A stretch of 64,000 nucleotides of DNA from NCBI RefSeq assembly GCF_003463065.1, contig NZ_QSCM01000012.1, positions 28,469 to 92,468 of the forward strand, read 5' to 3'. Under the pieces are notes generated by a model, which ran no database searches, was not told the origin of the DNA, and saw only the letters and a list, made by a program, of their open reading frames with translations. The position numbers and the translations under genes were made by a program. Origin of the DNA: Blautia sp. OF03-15BH (GTDB taxonomy: Bacteria; Bacillota; Clostridia; Lachnospirales; Lachnospiraceae). This document shows, one piece after another, positions 16,982 to 24,049 of this stretch; the first letter of the stretch is position 1; every line of letters begins with the position of its first letter.

Positions 16982-17209
16982 TCATATCTCTGTAAACGTA
17001 TAACGCTGATGAAGGCCGCTGACCATCAGATCAAATACGACAGAACCGTCCTTCGCCACCGTCTTTTCATACGTCATTTCCTGTCCGGCAAATTTTTTCT
17101 TCACAAATGCATCCAGATCATCCGTCTCGATCTCTTCAAAGAAGGTATCTCTGTCCCTGTTAAGCGGACACTGGTTGATGATCTCCAAGATTGCCTCATA
17201 TTCTTTCAT
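16982..17209 (-). CDS. Conserved small acidic protein coupled to coaBC
   Basis: A 75-residue protein of unknown function with an N-terminal MKEYEAILEIINQCPLNRDR and a beta-rich C-terminal half (MTYEKTVAKDGSVVFDLMVSGLHQRYTF). No domain is recognised. ATG 17209 is chosen because GGAGG lies eight bases upstream; this ribosome-binding site is inside the end of coaBC, whose stop (17215-17217) is only six bases away, so the two are translated from one message. An in-frame GTG at 17218 would overlap the coaBC stop as GTGA but has no spacing. Confidence 0.6.
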   Translation of the reverse strand: MKEYEAILEIINQCPLNRDRDTFFEEIETDDLDAFVKKKFAGQEMTYEKTVAKDGSVVFDLMVSGLHQRYTFTEI

Positions 17210-17214
17210 AGCCG

Positions 17215-18408
17215 TCACCTCCGGAGCTTCAGAATTTCATCCAGAATCCTTCCTGCCGCCTCTTCTTTGGACATCAGTTCCAGTGAGATTTCCTCCTCCG
17301 GTGTGATCATCGTGATCACATTGGTATCTGTACCAAAGCCGGCGCCAGCCTGTTTGAGATTGTTTGCTACGATCAGGTCCAGATTTTTCTTTTTGAGCTT
17401 GGCCCTGGAATTTTCCAGCATGTGTTCCGTCTCCATGGAAAAGCCACAGAGGAACTGGCCTTCTTTTTTATGTTCACCCAGATATTTCAGGATGTCATCT
17501 GTTTTCTCCAGTTCCAGTGTCAGATGGTCGCCGCCTTTTTTCACCTTCTCATCGCTGACCGTCTGGGGGCGGTAATCTGCTACGGCTGCCGCCTTGATGA
17601 TGATATCCTGCTCTGCCGCACGGCCGGTCACTTCCTCAAACATCTCTCTGGCACTCTCAATGGGTACTACCGTTACAAACCGCGGTTTCTCGATGCTGGT
17701 CTGACCGGTCACCAGAGTGACTTCTGCTCCCCGAAGCATACAGTTTCTGGCTACTGCATAACCCATTTTTCCAGTGGAATGATTGGTGATGTAACGCACC
17801 GGATCCATCGCTTCCATTGTGGGACCTGCCGTCACCAGAACCTTGAGACCTTTCATATCTTTTTCAAAAGCGATCTCTTTTAAAATATAATCCAGAAGCA
17901 CTTCTTCTTTCGGAAGCTTTCCTGCGCCCTCATCCCGACAGGCCAGAAAGCCCACCGCCGGCTGGATCACCTGATAATCATTCAGTGTAAGCTTTTTCAG
18001 GTTGTCCTGAACGATGGAATTTTCAAACATCCGGGTATTCATAGCCGGTGCAATCAGCTTCGGACAGGTGCAGGCAAGCGCTGTGGTCGTCAGCATATCA
18101 TCGGCGATACCGCCGGCAAGCTTTCCGATCACATTTGCAGTCGCCGGTGCGATCATCATGACATCGGCTTTTTTCGCCAGAGCCACATGCTCCACACTGT
18201 ACTGAAAATTCCGGTCAAAGGTATCCACCAGACATTTATTGTTGGTCAGAGTTTCAAACGTAATGGGATGGATAAAGTTTGTGGCATTTTTCGTCATGAT
18301 CACATGGACATCGGCATGAAGTTTTACCAGCATGCTTGCCAGATTAGCTGCCTTATAAGCCGCAATACTTCCTGTCACACCCAGAACTACGGTTTTTCCT
18401 TTCAGCAT
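17215..18408 (-). CDS. coaBC: Bifunctional phosphopantothenoylcysteine decarboxylase/synthase
   Basis: A 397-residue fusion that makes 4'-phosphopantetheine in two steps of CoA synthesis. The N-terminal flavin-dependent decarboxylase (CoaC, about 1-185) shows LGVTGSIAAYKA, APATANVIGK, APAMN and the active-site clamp ACRDEGAGKLP. The C-terminal CTP-dependent synthetase (CoaB, about 190-397) carries VLVTAGPTMEAMDPVRYITNHSTGKMG. AAGGAGG precedes ATG 18408. It is divergent from the pantothenate uptake and kinase genes, so the whole CoA entry pathway sits around one intergenic region. Confidence 0.97.
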   Translation of the reverse strand: MLKGKTVVLGVTGSIAAYKAANLASMLVKLHADVHVIMTKNATNFIHPITFETLTNNKCLVDTFDRNFQYSVEHVALAKKADVMMIAPATANVIGKLAGGIADDMLTTTALACTCPKLIAPAMNTRMFENSIVQDNLKKLTLNDYQVIQPAVGFLACRDEGAGKLPKEEVLLDYILKEIAFEKDMKGLKVLVTAGPTMEAMDPVRYITNHSTGKMGYAVARNCMLRGAEVTLVTGQTSIEKPRFVTVVPIESAREMFEEVTGRAAEQDIIIKAAAVADYRPQTVSDEKVKKGGDHLTLELEKTDDILKYLGEHKKEGQFLCGFSMETEHMLENSRAKLKKKNLDLIVANNLKQAGAGFGTDTNVITMITPEEEISLELMSKEEAAGRILDEILKLRR

Positions 18409-18597
18409 GTCGTCCTCCTTTTATAAACGGTTCCCTGTAACGGGATTGCTTTCTCTTGGATCTCGCTGTGTTCCCAGGGGCTGTGTCCGCATTGATACTG
18501 CTGCAAACGGGCATAGTTCTCCCTGCACGATATCCATAGTATAACATACCTCTCGAAATATGACATGTTTTTTTCAAAGTGCTTTCTATTTTCCTTC

Positions 18598-18626
18598 TTG
18601 CGAAGCTCTTTTTCCTGTGCTATACT
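18598..18626 (+). promoter_or_regulatory. Promoter of panT-coaX
   Basis: TTGCGA (18598-18603), 17 bases, TATACT (18621-18626). The 18409-18682 gap holds this promoter and the divergent coaBC start region, no gene. Confidence 0.6.
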
Positions 18627-18682
18627 TTCCCGGTAATTGTATTGTATCCCATAAGGGAATAATAACAAGGAGAAAATTGAAT

Positions 18683-19312
18683 ATGAAAACACAGACAAAA
18701 ACAACGCAACTGACAATCCTCGGTCTTATGACTGCAGTGCTGCTTCTGATGGCGTACACGCCTCTGGGATATCTGAACATCGGTCCCCTGGCGATCACCT
18801 TCAATGTCATCCCGGTAGCGATCTGTGCCATCACGCTTGGTCCTGCAGGCGGAGCTGCGGCAGGTGCCGTTTTCGGCCTTACCAGCTTCCTTCAGTGTAT
18901 CGGCGTAGGCGGAACCAGTGCCATGGGTGCGGTTCTCTTTGAGATCAATCCGGTTCTCGCTTTCATCCAGCGCTTCATTCCCCGTCTGCTCGATGGTCTG
19001 CTTCTGGGCTATATCTTCCGTGCAGTACGGAAAGCCGGCAATGTTTACGCAGCCTGCCTGGTGACCGGTTTTTGTTCCGCATTTCTGAACACCGCATTCT
19101 TCATGGGTGCTCTGGTTGTACTTTTTGGCAATACAGAATATGTTCAGGGACTGATGGGTGGAAAAAATGTGATTGTCTTCATCTGCACGTTCGTCGGAAT
19201 CAATGCCGTATGCGAAATGATCTCTTCCACCATCCTCACCGGTGCGATCGGAGCTGCTCTTTCCAAGGCAAGACTGATTCCCGCACCGCAGGATAAAAAA
19301 GCGTCAGTATAA
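18683..19312 (+). CDS. ECF transporter S component, probably for pantothenate (PanT-like)
   Basis: A 209-residue membrane protein with about six helices. It has the ECF substrate-binding fold: LMTAVLLLMAYTPLGYLNIG, then FNVIPVAICAITLGPAGGAAAGAVFG and the LLDGLLLGYIF segment. ECF S components bind the vitamin and share a common energising module (EcfAA'T) encoded elsewhere. Pantothenate is inferred because it is 16 bases upstream of pantothenate kinase and divergent from coaBC. ATG 18683 has AAGGAG ten bases upstream; an upstream extension to 18560 covers the promoter and is rejected. Confidence 0.8.
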   Translation: MKTQTKTTQLTILGLMTAVLLLMAYTPLGYLNIGPLAITFNVIPVAICAITLGPAGGAAAGAVFGLTSFLQCIGVGGTSAMGAVLFEINPVLAFIQRFIPRLLDGLLLGYIFRAVRKAGNVYAACLVTGFCSAFLNTAFFMGALVVLFGNTEYVQGLMGGKNVIVFICTFVGINAVCEMISSTILTGAIGAALSKARLIPAPQDKKASV

Positions 19313-19328
19313 TCAATAGAGGGGTCTT

Positions 19329-20105
19329 ATGATTTTAGCGATCGATATCGGAAACACAAACATCGTCATCGGCTGTATCAAAGATGACAAAATTCTTTTT
19401 ACGGAAAGAATGTCCACGGATTCCAACAAAACAGTTCTGGAATATGCCATCGGTTTTAAGACCGTTCTGGAGCTCTATCACATCCATACAGAAGATCTGA
19501 CAGGCTCCATTATTTCTTCTGTTGTGCCTCCTGTGACCAACACGGTCCGGAAGGCGCTTCATAAGATCACCCACCACCAGGCTATGGTTGTGGGACCGGG
19601 CATCCGCACCGGCCTGAATATTCTTACGGATAACCCGGCAGTCACCGGTTCCGACCTGATCGTCGGTGCCGTGGCCGCCATCCATGAATATCCGGTTCCG
19701 CTGATCATCTTTGATTTCGGCACCGCCACGACGGCTTCCGTTGTGGACCGTAAGAAAAATTACATCGGCGGTATGATCATTCCCGGTATCCGCGTTTCTC
19801 TGGACGGCCTGGCAAGCCATGCCTCCCAGTTAAGCCGCATCAGCCTGGATGCGCCGAAAAAGATCATCGGCACAAACACGGCCGACTGCATGAAGAGTGG
19901 TCTTCTTTACGGAAATGCCGCCATGCTGGACGGTATCGTAGATCGCATGGAGGAAGAGCTTGGCGAACCGGCTACGGTACTTGCGACCGGCGGTCTTGCC
20001 AGTCTCATCGTTCCCCTTTGCAAAAAGAACATCATCCTCGATGATGATCTGCTTCTTCGGGGACTGAACCTGATCTATAAGAAGAATCAGGAACATAATC
20101 ATTGA
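19329..20105 (+). CDS. coaX: Type III pantothenate kinase
   Basis: A 258-residue ASKHA-fold kinase that phosphorylates pantothenate as the first step to CoA. Phosphate-binding motif MILAIDIGNTNIVIG at residues 1-15, PPVTNTVRKAL near 67, GSDLIVGAVAA near 105, IFDFGTATTASVV near 128 and the ATP-site GGLASLIVP near 224 identify the type III family, which is not inhibited by CoA. GAGGGG precedes the ATG. It is co-transcribed with the S component. Confidence 0.96.
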   Translation: MILAIDIGNTNIVIGCIKDDKILFTERMSTDSNKTVLEYAIGFKTVLELYHIHTEDLTGSIISSVVPPVTNTVRKALHKITHHQAMVVGPGIRTGLNILTDNPAVTGSDLIVGAVAAIHEYPVPLIIFDFGTATTASVVDRKKNYIGGMIIPGIRVSLDGLASHASQLSRISLDAPKKIIGTNTADCMKSGLLYGNAAMLDGIVDRMEEELGEPATVLATGGLASLIVPLCKKNIILDDDLLLRGLNLIYKKNQEHNH

Positions 20106-20117
20106 ATGTAAAACAAA

Positions 20118-20158
20118 GCGCCGCAGAATGGATCTGATCTCCGTTCTGCGGCTCTTTT
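20118..20158 (+). terminator. coaX terminator, identical hairpin copy 1
   Basis: GCCGCAGAA (20120-20128) pairs with TTCTGCGGC (20144-20152), followed by TCTTTT. The 33 bases 20120-20152 are repeated exactly at 20779-20811. Confidence 0.8.
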
Positions 20159-20297
20159 GGTATTGGAAAATGAAACAGGCGGGGTGACACTCCCGCATCT
20201 CCTAACAATGGGCGACGGCTGCCCGTTCCGTCCTCAGATTTCATTCCATATACTTTATGCTATTTGCAGTTTCATTATACAAAAATCATGGAAAATG

Positions 20298-20675
20298 TCA
20301 AGGTTCTACTCTTTTCAATGTCCCCTTCTTGATAAAATTATGAACCCTGTTATGATTTAAAACATATAAGGATCGTGCATAGTATTTTCCACTCGAAGCT
20401 ACTCTTACAGCTACTTTCACGTATTCACTGTCAATCTTAAACTCTTTTACATATTCTATCGAGTCATCTGCCGGATTCCTTCCAATGTAATCTGGAAGCC
20501 TGATAATCTCCGGTATACAAGAACCATATTTCTGATAATCCTCCCAGTGTCTCGCCTTCATATGTGCAATATTGCTTTGACCCAAATAAATCTTTTCATC
20601 TCCAGGAATCGTACATCCCAGAAGTCTCTGTATTTTATCTGATATAATTCCCACAACATCCGCTATATAAATCAC
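20298..20675 (-). CDS. PBECR-type nuclease-fold protein
   Basis: A small basic protein (125 residues from GTG 20675). The sequence IYLGQSNIAHMKARHW, then PDYIGRNPADDSIEYVKEF, VKVAVRVASSGKYYARSLYVLNHNRVHNFIKKGTLKRV resembles the phage barnase-EndoU-colicin E5/D-RelE (PBECR) fold, found in phage and mobile contexts as putative RNases; conserved His, Arg, Tyr and Asn residues of the last strands are present. Activity here is inference. The start is uncertain: GTG 20675 abuts its AGAAGG, while GTG 20654 (protein of 118 residues) is also possible. It has its own good promoter and no antitoxin next to it. Confidence 0.65.
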   Translation of the reverse strand: MIYIADVVGIISDKIQRLLGCTIPGDEKIYLGQSNIAHMKARHWEDYQKYGSCIPEIIRLPDYIGRNPADDSIEYVKEFKIDSEYVKVAVRVASSGKYYARSLYVLNHNRVHNFIKKGTLKRVEP

Positions 20676-20687
20676 CTTCTGGAATTT

Positions 20688-20716
20688 ATCATAACATCAA
20701 ATGCACTTTTAATCAA
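20688..20716 (-). promoter_or_regulatory. Promoter of the PBECR gene
   Basis: Minus strand TTGATT (20711-20716), 17 bases, TATGAT (20688-20693), giving a leader of fewer than ten bases before GTG 20675. Confidence 0.6.
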
Positions 20717-20775
20717 GTCTTTTATCTTGTTTTACTTTGCATTTATCTTATGAGCAAAGCGGACACTATTTAAAA

Positions 20776-20820
20776 AGAGCCGCAGAATGGATCTGATCTC
20801 CGTTCTGCGGCGCTTTTTCT
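20776..20820 (-). terminator. Terminator after the HexNAc kinase, identical hairpin copy 2
   Basis: The 33 bases at 20779-20811 are identical to 20120-20152. Here the outer context (AAAAAGA on the left, GCTTTTT on the right) suits the minus-strand kinase gene. Confidence 0.8.
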
Positions 20821-20828
20821 ACCTTTTC

Positions 20829-21935
20829 TCAGCGGTATTTATTTACGATCTCTTTCATCTTCGGAAGCTTCTCTTCCATATCTTTTACCAGTTTGAACTG
20901 TGTGTGGGCACGGTCCAGATTCTGGTTGTCCCGTGTGGTCTTGAAATAATGGTCACCTTCCAGATAATCGGTGAGGAAACGCATACCGCACTCAAAGGTC
21001 ATCATCATGGCTCCGGTGGGCAGATTGTCCAGTTCGATATCGGTCAGTGCTCCGCCGCAGCCTTCAATAAAGCCTTTGACATAGAGCTCATAGAGGTCCA
21101 GATCGCACCAGATTTTGGAAAGATCCGGCTCGTCCTCGGCTCCTGTGCTGGCACCGAAACGGATGGAATCACCAAAATCATTCACTGCCAGTCCCGGCAT
21201 GACTGTGTCCAGGTCAATGACACAGATGCCTTTTCCGGTGGCATTGTCAATGAGGATGTTGTTGAGTTTGGTATCATTGTGGGTAACACGGGTCGGGATC
21301 TTCCCGGCTGCCTCCAGGTCACAGAGGGTGTGAGCGAAAGCCTCATGATCCAGAACAAACTGGATCTCCTCTTTTACAGAAGCAGCTCTTCCGCAAGTAT
21401 CGGCTGCCACAGCCTTCTGAAAGGTTTCAAAACGCTTTGCCGTGTTATGAAAATCCGGAATGGTCTCATGAAGGGATTTTGCCGGAAAATCTGCCAGCAT
21501 ACGCTGGAAATGACCGAAGGAAACAGCACTCTCGTAAAAGTCAGAAGGCTTCTCCACCTGATCGTAGCTGGTGGTTCCCTCTACGAAAAGATAGATCCTC
21601 CAATACTGTCCTTCGCTGTCCAGATAATAAGGCTTTCCATCTCTGGAACACACGACTGTCAGAGTCTCCCTTTCCGGATCACCGCCGTTTTCTTCGCTTT
21701 TCTTTTTGATCCACTCCGTTACATGAACAATGTTTTCCATCAGTTCCACGGGTTTTTCAAAAATATTCTTATTCATTCTCTGAAGGATATAACGACGCTG
21801 TCTTTTTTCTGTCTCATAAGTCACGCGGAAGGTATCATTGATATGACCGCTTCCATAGGGCGCCAGTTCCTTCAGCTGTCCTTCCGGCAACGCAAAAGCT
21901 GCCAGAACTTCTGCTGTGATCTGCTCCTTATTCAC
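20829..21935 (-). CDS. nahK: N-acetylhexosamine 1-kinase-like phosphotransferase
   Basis: A 368-residue aminoglycoside-phosphotransferase-fold kinase resembling Bifidobacterium NahK, which phosphorylates GlcNAc or GalNAc at the anomeric carbon. Visible motifs: GSGHINDTF (nucleotide loop, near 28), the Brenner catalytic loop THNDTKLNNIL (near 208) and the metal-binding VIDLDTVMPG (near 226), followed by DFGDSIRFG. I prefer GTG 21935 as start: it comes one base after the stop of the upstream nucleotidyltransferase and has GGGAGG eight bases upstream, whereas the ATG at 21977 would lie inside the neighbour. It is the last gene of the HexNAc cluster. Confidence 0.85.
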   Translation of the reverse strand: MNKEQITAEVLAAFALPEGQLKELAPYGSGHINDTFRVTYETEKRQRRYILQRMNKNIFEKPVELMENIVHVTEWIKKKSEENGGDPERETLTVVCSRDGKPYYLDSEGQYWRIYLFVEGTTSYDQVEKPSDFYESAVSFGHFQRMLADFPAKSLHETIPDFHNTAKRFETFQKAVAADTCGRAASVKEEIQFVLDHEAFAHTLCDLEAAGKIPTRVTHNDTKLNNILIDNATGKGICVIDLDTVMPGLAVNDFGDSIRFGASTGAEDEPDLSKIWCDLDLYELYVKGFIEGCGGALTDIELDNLPTGAMMMTFECGMRFLTDYLEGDHYFKTTRDNQNLDRAHTQFKLVKDMEEKLPKMKEIVNKYR

Positions 21936-21936
21936 C

Positions 21937-22866
21937 TTATGCTTCCTCCCAAAGTTTCTGAGGATATCTTCCCTCATCCTTTAATTTCTGAATCGCTGCC
22001 ACAACCACCGGCTTGTCTTCCTTATAAGTAACGCCGTACCATTTATCTTCGGATTTCAGTACCTCTACCGTAGCTTTCTCCTCTGCCAGAAGCTCTCCTA
22101 CCACACTGGGAAGGAAAAATTCACATTTCAAAGGATTCTTCGGAAGGTTTTCCTCCAGGAATTTCGGGAAACGGCTGCCGATCTCTTTCATGATGCTGTT
22201 GGTAAAGCCCCACATATTCATAGACACAATGCTGCCTTCCGGAATGGTGGTCCAGGTAGCTCCGTCATCCTCGGTATAAGCAGTCACATCGCCTCTTTTT
22301 TCGATATGGGTACGCTCGCAGATGCCTACCAGCTGATGGTTCTCATCGGTGGTGCAGACACCTCTTGCCACATGACCGTTCTCTGTCAGGGTATTCTCCA
22401 GAATATAGCCTACCATGGTGTAACGGTATTTGTCGTCATCCTCATGGGTGGAAAGATAGTCGTAGATTTCCTGGAATGCATGAGGTCCGTAATAGTCATC
22501 TGCATTGATCACGGCAAAGGGACCATCGATCTTATCCCGGCAGCTTAAAATCGCATGCGCGGTTCCAAATGGTTTTACACGACCTTCTGGAACGGTAAAG
22601 CCTTCCGGCAGATCCTCCAGCTCCTGGAACGCATATTCCACGTTCATGATCTTTGCCATACGCTCGCCAATGGACTCTTTGAAATCCTTCTCATTTGCTT
22701 TCTTGATGATAAAGATTACTTTCTCAAAGCCGGCTCTTTTCGCATCATAAATGGAAAAATCCATAATGATATGACCCTCTTTATCCACCGGATCGATCTG
22801 TTTGAGACCGCCGTAACGGCTTCCCATTCCAGCTGCCATGATTACCAGTACAGGTTTCTTACTCAT
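21937..22866 (-). CDS. Sugar-phosphate nucleotidyltransferase
   Basis: A 309-residue NTP_transferase-fold enzyme. The nucleotide-binding signature MAAGMGSRYGGLKQ is at residues 10-23, and NADDYYG (metal and sugar binding) near 120. It is next to and in one operon with the anomeric HexNAc kinase, so a role in turning HexNAc-1-phosphate into a UDP-sugar is likely, but the sequence alone does not fix the substrate or nucleotide. ATG 22866 is the start; the stop is one base from the next gene's GTG. No acyltransferase domain as in GlmU is present. Confidence 0.8.
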   Translation of the reverse strand: MSKKPVLVIMAAGMGSRYGGLKQIDPVDKEGHIIMDFSIYDAKRAGFEKVIFIIKKANEKDFKESIGERMAKIMNVEYAFQELEDLPEGFTVPEGRVKPFGTAHAILSCRDKIDGPFAVINADDYYGPHAFQEIYDYLSTHEDDDKYRYTMVGYILENTLTENGHVARGVCTTDENHQLVGICERTHIEKRGDVTAYTEDDGATWTTIPEGSIVSMNMWGFTNSIMKEIGSRFPKFLEENLPKNPLKCEFFLPSVVGELLAEEKATVEVLKSEDKWYGVTYKEDKPVVVAAIQKLKDEGRYPQKLWEEA

Positions 22867-22894
22867 CTTTATCCTCTTCTTTCTATATTTTTTT

Positions 22895-23038
22895 GTAACT
22901 GTTCAGAACCACCTCCAAAATGCTGCGCATTTCGTCGGTGTGGCGTATCCGCCAAATAGATTTCCACGTAAAAGTGTTCATTCATGCAAGCATGATTCAC
23001 ACTTTTGCATGAAAATCTGCTTGGCTCTGAACAGTTAC
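22895..23038. repeat. GTAACTGTTCAG element, intact copy A
   Basis: A 144-bp palindromic element whose two ends read GTAACTGTTCAGA inwards. Its reverse complement matches copy B (29448-29591) at 142 of 144 positions. A central hairpin pairs AAAAGTGT with ACACTTTT around a palindrome with core CATGCTTGCATG. It overlaps the 3' end of the AraC gene and fills almost the whole gap to the nucleotidyltransferase. No transposase is encoded, so it is MITE- or REP-like. Confidence 0.85.
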
Positions 23039-23923
23039 ATTTTTTTGAGATTCCGAGCGGGCCATGATGGATGCCGTATACTCGGAAGGTGTCATTCCCG
23101 TAATTTTCTTGAACTGACGGGAAAAATAATGAATGGAGGAATAGCCCAGGAACTCGGAAATCTGGGTGAAATTCTGATTTTTCTCCCGGATCAGTTCCTT
23201 GGCATATTCCACTTTCATCTTGGTGAAAAAGTCGATCACTCCGCAGTTATGCTGCTCCCGGAAAATCTTCTGCAGCTGGGAACGCCCGATCAGGTTTTCC
23301 CGGCAGATATCTTCGATGGTCACATAACCGCAGATATGTGCTTTCAGGTAATCCATGATCTGGATATAAGCTGCGGATCCGCCTCCGCCCGGAGCCCAGA
23401 TCTCTTCCGCCGGTTTTACCGGATTGGGAAGGTTTCTCCGTATCATACTGAGGAGCAGAAGCTCCAGATACAGCCGGATCAGCTGCTCTGAGCCAAAGGG
23501 AGCAGCTTTCTTTTTCTCCATCTTTTTCAGATAGGGATCATCCAGAGGAGATTCGATACAGCGCCGTGCTTCCGAGATCATCTGACCTAAAAGTCCTCTT
23601 TCGTACTCGCTGACTTCCAGGATACGACCTTCGAAAAACTTCATTGCCTGAGAGGAGCAGGCAAAGGAAACCACCACCACATTGGGGGCACAGGTTCCTG
23701 TTGCCGCCAGGTTGTGAAATTCATTAGGCTTATGGAAGATCACCTGGCCTGCCTTCAGCACATGATCCAGAACCTTGATCTCTCCCTTGTCCACACACTG
23801 GAGTTCCCAGAAATCATGGGTTTCTCCCGGAAACTCAAAGTTTTTCATATATTCAAAATAGTGTATCGTATAAATTTTTCTGACTGTGATCTCGTCTTTC
23901 AGAACGATGCTTTCGTATTCCAT
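22997..23923 (-). CDS. AraC-family transcriptional regulator of the HexNAc cluster
   Basis: A 308-residue regulator: an N-terminal cupin-like sensor domain (about 10-130, with GQVIFHKPNEFHNL near 60) and a C-terminal AraC DNA-binding domain with two helix-turn-helix motifs (about 200-295, ending FLGYSSIHYFSRQFKKITGMTPSEYTASIM). Between the GH20 gene and the nucleotidyltransferase on the same strand, it probably activates this cluster in response to an amino sugar. The last 13 residues (VTVQSQADFHAKV) are encoded by the repeat element at 22895-23038, which also gives the stop codon; they extend beyond the normal AraC domain end. Confidence 0.88.
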   Translation of the reverse strand: MEYESIVLKDEITVRKIYTIHYFEYMKNFEFPGETHDFWELQCVDKGEIKVLDHVLKAGQVIFHKPNEFHNLAATGTCAPNVVVVSFACSSQAMKFFEGRILEVSEYERGLLGQMISEARRCIESPLDDPYLKKMEKKKAAPFGSEQLIRLYLELLLLSMIRRNLPNPVKPAEEIWAPGGGGSAAYIQIMDYLKAHICGYVTIEDICRENLIGRSQLQKIFREQHNCGVIDFFTKMKVEYAKELIREKNQNFTQISEFLGYSSIHYFSRQFKKITGMTPSEYTASIMARSESQKNVTVQSQADFHAKV

Positions 23924-24049
23924 ATCTTCATGCCTGCCTTTACTTTCTTAGAACGGTATTCTTCGTCTTCTCCACTTATCATACCTGTTTTTTTTTCGGT
24001 CTGTCAAGTGGGGATTCCTTTCCGCCGTCCGGTCAGACAAAAGAAAGCA

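Noticed and set aside
20787..22031. A 414-residue open frame on the plus strand
   Set aside because: Antisense shadow of the HexNAc kinase gene; no ribosome-binding site and no recognisable domain.
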